From positions 1-64,000 of the forward strand of contig NZ_QQBA01000001.1 in the NCBI RefSeq assembly GCF_003350545.1: 64,000 bases of DNA, read 5' to 3'. Positions 60,596 through 64,000 of the stretch are shown one piece after another; position 1 is the first letter of the stretch; each line of letters begins with the position of its first letter. A program made the translations under genes and the position numbers. The notes beneath the pieces are model-generated. The model was not told the DNA's origin and did no database searches. It saw only the letters and a program-made list of their open reading frames with translations. The DNA comes from Flavobacterium glaciei (lineage in GTDB: Bacteria; Bacteroidota; Bacteroidia; Flavobacteriales; Flavobacteriaceae).

Positions 60596-61279
60596 ATGAA
60601 AAACATAGTAATCATTGGTGGTAGTAAAGGAATTGGCAGTGCCATTTTGTTACAACAATTAGAAACAAACATGGTCTACAATATCAGTAGAAATGCGCCA
60701 GATATCACACATCCAAACCTAAAACATTTTAGTGTGGATGTTTTAAAAGATGCACTTCCAGAAATCGAAAATATTGACACCTTAATTTACTGTCCGGGTT
60801 CTATCAACTTAAAGCCAATAGGAAGTTTGAGTATAGATGATTTTAGAAATGATTTTGAAATCAATGTCATTGGTGCTGTAAAATCCATTCAAAAATATTT
60901 ACCGGTTTTAAAAAAAGGGTCAAACCCTTCCATAGTTTTGTTTAGTACAGTAGCAGCAAAATTAGGAATGCCTTTTCATGCGAGTATCGCAACTGCAAAA
61001 GCTGGAATCGAAGGATTAGTTAAATCACTGGGAGCAGAATTGGCTTCAGTAGTTCGCATTAACGCCATTGCTCCTACCATTACAGAAACATCGCTTTCAG
61101 CTGGAATTTTGAGAAATGATCGAATGAAAGAAAACATGGTGGAACGCCACCCAATGAAAGGCTATCTGAAACCAGAAGAAGTAGCGAATATGGCCAACTT
61201 CCTAATTTCAGAAAACGCCAAATCAATTTCAGGTCAGGTATTTGAAATGGATTACGGAATCGTAACTTTTAAAATCTAA
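60596..61279 (+). CDS. SDR-family protein lacking the catalytic tyrosine
   Basis: A 227-residue short-chain dehydrogenase fold. GGSKGIGSAILLQQ binds the cofactor and INVIGAVKSIQKYL matches the fold. At the usual YxxxK position the sequence is FHASIATAKAG: the Lys is there, the Tyr is replaced (Ile). So dehydrogenase activity is doubtful; related cluster members share this HASIAxAKAG form. A reductive, structural or regulatory role in photoprotection is possible. Confidence 0.85.
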   Translation: MKNIVIIGGSKGIGSAILLQQLETNMVYNISRNAPDITHPNLKHFSVDVLKDALPEIENIDTLIYCPGSINLKPIGSLSIDDFRNDFEINVIGAVKSIQKYLPVLKKGSNPSIVLFSTVAAKLGMPFHASIATAKAGIEGLVKSLGAELASVVRINAIAPTITETSLSAGILRNDRMKENMVERHPMKGYLKPEEVANMANFLISENAKSISGQVFEMDYGIVTFKI

Positions 61280-61306
61280 AGAAGTTATTTGCCGCATAAA
61301 GAAATC

Positions 61307-61374
61307 TGAACCATTAAGAAATTAAGTTTATTTAGAAAAGATTCCTTAATTTTTCTTAATTCATTAATGGTTCA
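61307..61374. repeat. inverted repeat upstream of folE
   Basis: TGAACCATTA (61307-61316) and TAATGGTTCA (61365-61374) are perfect 10-bp arms; between them AAGAAATTAAG and CTTAATTCATT partly pair. It resembles a widespread flavobacterial intergenic repeat. A-rich sequence follows, so plus-strand termination is unlikely. Confidence 0.5.
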
Positions 61375-61427
61375 AAAAAAAATCAATAAAATAATTAGCC
61401 AAATTTAATATAGAAAGACAGAATAAC

Positions 61428-62039
61428 ATGATAAAAGAAATGAAAAGTTACGAGAAAATTGAACAATACGATACTGAAATAACGGAAATACTAGCTGATA
61501 ATTATAAAGTAATCATTGAAAATTTAGGCGAAGATGTTACACGCGAAGGGCTGGAGAAAACACCGGAACGCGTGGCAAAAGCGATGCAATACTTAACACA
61601 CGGCTACGGATTAGATCCATTAGAAATCCTGAAATCAGCAATGTTTACTGAAGATCACCAGCAAATGATTGTCGTAAAAGACATAGAAGTATACTCTATG
61701 TGTGAACACCACATGTTACCGTTTTTTGGAAAAGCGCATGTGGCTTATATCCCAAATGGTAAAATTGTAGGTTTGAGTAAAATTCCAAGAGTAGTGGATG
61801 CTTTTGCAAGAAGAATGCAAGTACAGGAACGATTGACAGATCAGATTAAAAATTGTATTCAGGACGCATTAAACCCACTTGGTGTAGCGGTTGTAATTGA
61901 AGCGCAACACATGTGTATGCAAATGAGAGGAATCCAAAAACAAAACTCTGTTACTACAACATCATCATTTACTGGAGCTTTTGAAAAAGATAAAACAAGA
62001 AAAGAATTTATTAGTTTAGTTTCCAATAAATTAAGTTAA
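61428..62039 (+). CDS. folE: GTP cyclohydrolase I
   Basis: A 203-residue enzyme that turns GTP into 7,8-dihydroneopterin triphosphate, first step of folate and pterin synthesis. Zinc-binding [40 protein letters not shown], and [24 protein letters not shown] are conserved. Met1 or Met5 could start. In this place it may supply the methenyl-tetrahydrofolate or pterin antenna of the photolyases; this is inference from context. Confidence 0.96.
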   Translation: MIKEMKSYEKIEQYDTEITEILADNYKVIIENLGEDVTREGLEKTPERVAKAMQYLTHGYGLDPLEILKSAMFTEDHQQMIVVKDIEVYSMCEHHMLPFFGKAHVAYIPNGKIVGLSKIPRVVDAFARRMQVQERLTDQIKNCIQDALNPLGVAVVIEAQHMCMQMRGIQKQNSVTTTSSFTGAFEKDKTRKEFISLVSNKLS

Positions 62040-62165
62040 TTTTAAATACTGAAATACAACTTAATCAATAAAATAGCTTGCAGATTTAACAGAAAAGCAC
62101 TGATTTTAGAACTGGTTTAAAATTGAAGTTAATTCGTAGAATCTCTAGCAAAAAAAAGAAAAAAA

Positions 62166-63584
62166 ATGAAAATTCTCTTAACTGGCGCAACAGGTTATAT
62201 CGGTAAGCGACTTTTGCCTATGTTGGTGGCACAAGGACATGAAATAATCTGTTGTGTAAGAGATAAAAACAGGTTTTATTGTCCAGTTGAATTTCAAAAA
62301 AATGTTACGGTAATCGAAGTTGATTTTTTGAATCAAGAAACAATGGCTGCTATTCCTGAAGATATTGATGCAGCATATTATTTGATTCATTCTATGTCGG
62401 GTTCAGCTTCAAATTTTGATAAATTGGAAAGTGAATCGGCACTAAATTTTGTTCAGCGCCTTAATGAAACTACCGCAAAACAGGTCATTTATCTGAGCGG
62501 AATTGTCAATGACAAATCGTTATCCAAACATTTATCTTCCAGAAAAAAAGTAGAAGAAATTTTAAACACAGGAACTTTTTCAGTAACTACTTTAAGAGCA
62601 GGAATTATTGTCGGTTCAGGAAGTGCATCATTTGAAATCATTAGGGATTTAGTCAACAAACTCCCAATAATGATCACTCCAAAATGGCTTAATACCAAAT
62701 GTCAGCCAATAGCAATACCGGATGTTCTTGAATTTTTATCAAAATCGCTATTAAATCCTGTTACCTATAATCAGAGTTTTGATATTGGCGGACCCGATAT
62801 TTTGACTTACAAAGAAATGCTTTTGGGTTTTGCTGAAGCAAAAAAATTAAAGAGATGGATTTTTACTGTTCCAATAATGACACCGAAATTATCGTCCTAC
62901 TGGCTCTATTTTGTAACCTCAACATCGTATAGACTCGCTTCAGCTCTTGTCAGCAGTATGAAAGTAGAAGTAGTTTGCAGTGATAACAGAATCAATGACT
63001 TATTAGGAGTAGCGCCCATGACTTACAAACAAGCTTTATCGCGTGCTTTGATAAAAGTAGATGAAGATAAAGTAGCATCGAGTTGGAAAGATTCCTTAAT
63101 CAGCGGACGTTTTAGCAGTAATATGTCAGATTATTTGAAGGTACCAAAGAAGGATTGCTTTATTGACCGTCGAAAGATGGAAATTATTGACCGTGATTTT
63201 ACTATCAATAGGATTTGGTCCATCGGAGGCGAAACGGGTTGGTATTATGGAGATTGGTTGTGGGATTTACGCGGTTTTATAGATAAACTATACGGAGGAG
63301 TAGGTTCTCGGAGAGGTAGAACAAACCGACACGAAATTCATTCTGGTGATGCGTTAGACTTTTGGCGCGTTTTGTATGCCAATAAAGAAGAGGGAAAATT
63401 AATCCTGTTTGCAGAAATGAAACTCCCAGGAGAAGCTTGGTTAGAGTTCAAAATTATTGGAAACACATTGTATCAATCTGCAACTTTCCGACCTGAAGGT
63501 ATTTGGGGGAAATTATACTGGTATTCTGTTTTGCCGTTTCACGGGTTCATTTTCAATGGAATGCTTCAGAAACTGATTAAATAA
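62166..63584 (+). CDS. SDR-type reductase with C-terminal DUF2867-like domain
   Basis: A 472-residue protein. Residues 1-300 are an atypical SDR/NmrA-like domain (LLTGATGYIGKRLLPMLVAQGH, YYLIHSMSG, IYLSGIVND, TTLRAGIIVGSGSASFEII). Residues 310-472 are a DUF2867-like domain (INRIWSIGGETGWYYGDWLWDLRGFIDKLYGG, FWRVLYANKEEGKLILFAEMKLPGEAWLEF). The two-domain arrangement is a known family of unknown reaction that often lies by photolyase genes. It is the last plus-strand gene of the cluster. Confidence 0.88.
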   Translation: MKILLTGATGYIGKRLLPMLVAQGHEIICCVRDKNRFYCPVEFQKNVTVIEVDFLNQETMAAIPEDIDAAYYLIHSMSGSASNFDKLESESALNFVQRLNETTAKQVIYLSGIVNDKSLSKHLSSRKKVEEILNTGTFSVTTLRAGIIVGSGSASFEIIRDLVNKLPIMITPKWLNTKCQPIAIPDVLEFLSKSLLNPVTYNQSFDIGGPDILTYKEMLLGFAEAKKLKRWIFTVPIMTPKLSSYWLYFVTSTSYRLASALVSSMKVEVVCSDNRINDLLGVAPMTYKQALSRALIKVDEDKVASSWKDSLISGRFSSNMSDYLKVPKKDCFIDRRKMEIIDRDFTINRIWSIGGETGWYYGDWLWDLRGFIDKLYGGVGSRRGRTNRHEIHSGDALDFWRVLYANKEEGKLILFAEMKLPGEAWLEFKIIGNTLYQSATFRPEGIWGKLYWYSVLPFHGFIFNGMLQKLIK

Positions 63585-63595
63585 TTTTCTTTTTA

Positions 63596-63654
63596 AACAT
63601 GTAAGTCATTTAAGTTTTTAGAAAATGCTAAAAAACTTAAATGACTTATATGTT
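63596..63654. terminator. bidirectional terminator
   Basis: A 24-bp stem with one mismatch (63596-63619 with 63631-63654, AACAT.TAAGTCATTTAAG core) and an 11-base loop. It separates the convergent reductase and photolyase genes. Confidence 0.85.
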
Positions 63655-63661
63655 AAATCTT

Positions 63662-64000
63662 TTATTTCAAGATTCCCTCTTTATATGTTGCAATCGCTCT
63701 GTCTCTAGCCATAGCGTGCTCTACCATAGGTTTTCCATATCCTAAATCGAATTCTTTAATCCATTTTCGGATGTAGATTCCTTTTTCATCAAATTTCTTT
63801 AGCTGAATATCCGGATTAAACACACGAAAGTATGGCGCTGCATCACAACCCGTTCCTGCTGCCCATTGCCAGTTGCCTACATTGGCAGACATATCGTAAT
63901 CGAGTAGTTTTTCGGCAAAATAGGCTTCACCCCATTGCCACTGAATCATTAAATGTTTAATTAAAAAACTAGCAACAACCATACGAACTCTGTTGTGCAT
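63662..64000 (-). CDS. class I CPD photolyase, C-terminal part (cut by window end)
   Basis: The last 112 residues of a deoxyribodipyrimidine photolyase; the N-terminal part lies beyond 64000. MHNRVRMVVASFLIKHLMIQWQWGEAYFAEKLLDYD, NVGNWQWAAGTGCDAAPYFRVFNP and YIRKWIKEFDLGYGKPMVEHAMAR are the class I FAD-binding C-terminus. This is the third photolyase homologue in the cluster and is on the opposite strand, so it is not in the same transcript. Confidence 0.93.
   Translation of the reverse strand: MHNRVRMVVASFLIKHLMIQWQWGEAYFAEKLLDYDMSANVGNWQWAAGTGCDAAPYFRVFNPDIQLKKFDEKGIYIRKWIKEFDLGYGKPMVEHAMARDRAIATYKEGILK

Noticed and set aside
61307..61374. Terminator of the SDR gene
   Set aside because: The right arm is followed by A rather than T, so it would not work on the plus strand.
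1..64000. Insertion sequences or prophage genes
   Set aside because: I found no transposase, integrase, terminase or structural phage protein among the ORFs.

Overview
The window looks like a chromosomal stretch of a Flavobacterium-type bacterium (Bacteroidota). The support is low GC content, promoter -7 elements of the TAnnTTTG type, near absence of Shine-Dalgarno sites, many flavobacterial families (DUF4252 pairs, a TPR histidine kinase with lipoprotein-type leader, split transketolase, LptF/G next to tgt), and families of palindromic intergenic repeats. No plasmid, phage or transposase gene is visible.

Layout. 1-300: a 26-codon 3' fragment of rplT with its terminator, cut off from any intact gene body. 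436-5704: an unknown membrane protein, then a two-component module (small lipoprotein, TPR sensor kinase, response regulator) followed by four tiny unknown genes. Two of these have the same dyad (TACGG-N4-CCGTA) about 60 bp before the start codon. 5954-12874: a secreted nuclease-fold protein and a cyanophycin locus (isoaspartyl peptidase, cyanophycinase, cyanophycin synthetase, and a secreted protein of the type often labelled asparagine synthetase B). 13053-16102: a second kinase/regulator operon with two unknown partners. 16284-22216: housekeeping genes dnaB, accA, an EamA transporter, lptF/G-like and tgt. 22676-24599: a compact two-gene signalling module enclosed by short inverted repeats and a long imperfect palindrome, arranged like an integron gene cassette. 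24854-32212: DUF2809, DoxX, a hydrolase, a rhodanese, split transketolase, an FKBP lipoprotein, an S4 protein, a PRTase and aroK. 32340-32650: two identical tRNA-Lys genes and tRNA-Leu. 32975-37501: an ECF sigma/anti-sigma/DUF4252 operon, an S41 protease and an amidase.

37590-49373 is a vitamin B12 salvage locus. A cobalamin riboswitch controls a BtuB-like receptor. CobC, CobS, a BluB-CobT fusion, a Dph6-like ATPase, CobU and a cysteine-rich protein lie upstream on the same strand, and BtuF/BtuC/BtuD diverge from them. The receptor and ABC system import corrinoids, while the Cob proteins build and attach the lower ligand. A SAM methyltransferase of unknown role closes the locus. 49488-54302: two RNA-modification enzymes, a frameshifted small gene, rmuC, a thioesterase and a YceI protein.

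54306-64000 is a photoprotection cluster: a TIGR01777 epimerase, a TetR-like regulator, a UbiB kinase, DUF2256, a DASH-type cryptochrome, two more photolyases (one cut by the window end), TIGR03643, an SDR without the catalytic tyrosine, folE (possible pterin antenna supply) and a DUF2867-type reductase.

The most interesting item is the cassette-like module at 22741-24599. It is followed by the inverted-repeat families, one of which supplies the C-terminus of the S4 protein, and by a cobalamin riboswitch whose P3 loop is about ten times the usual size.
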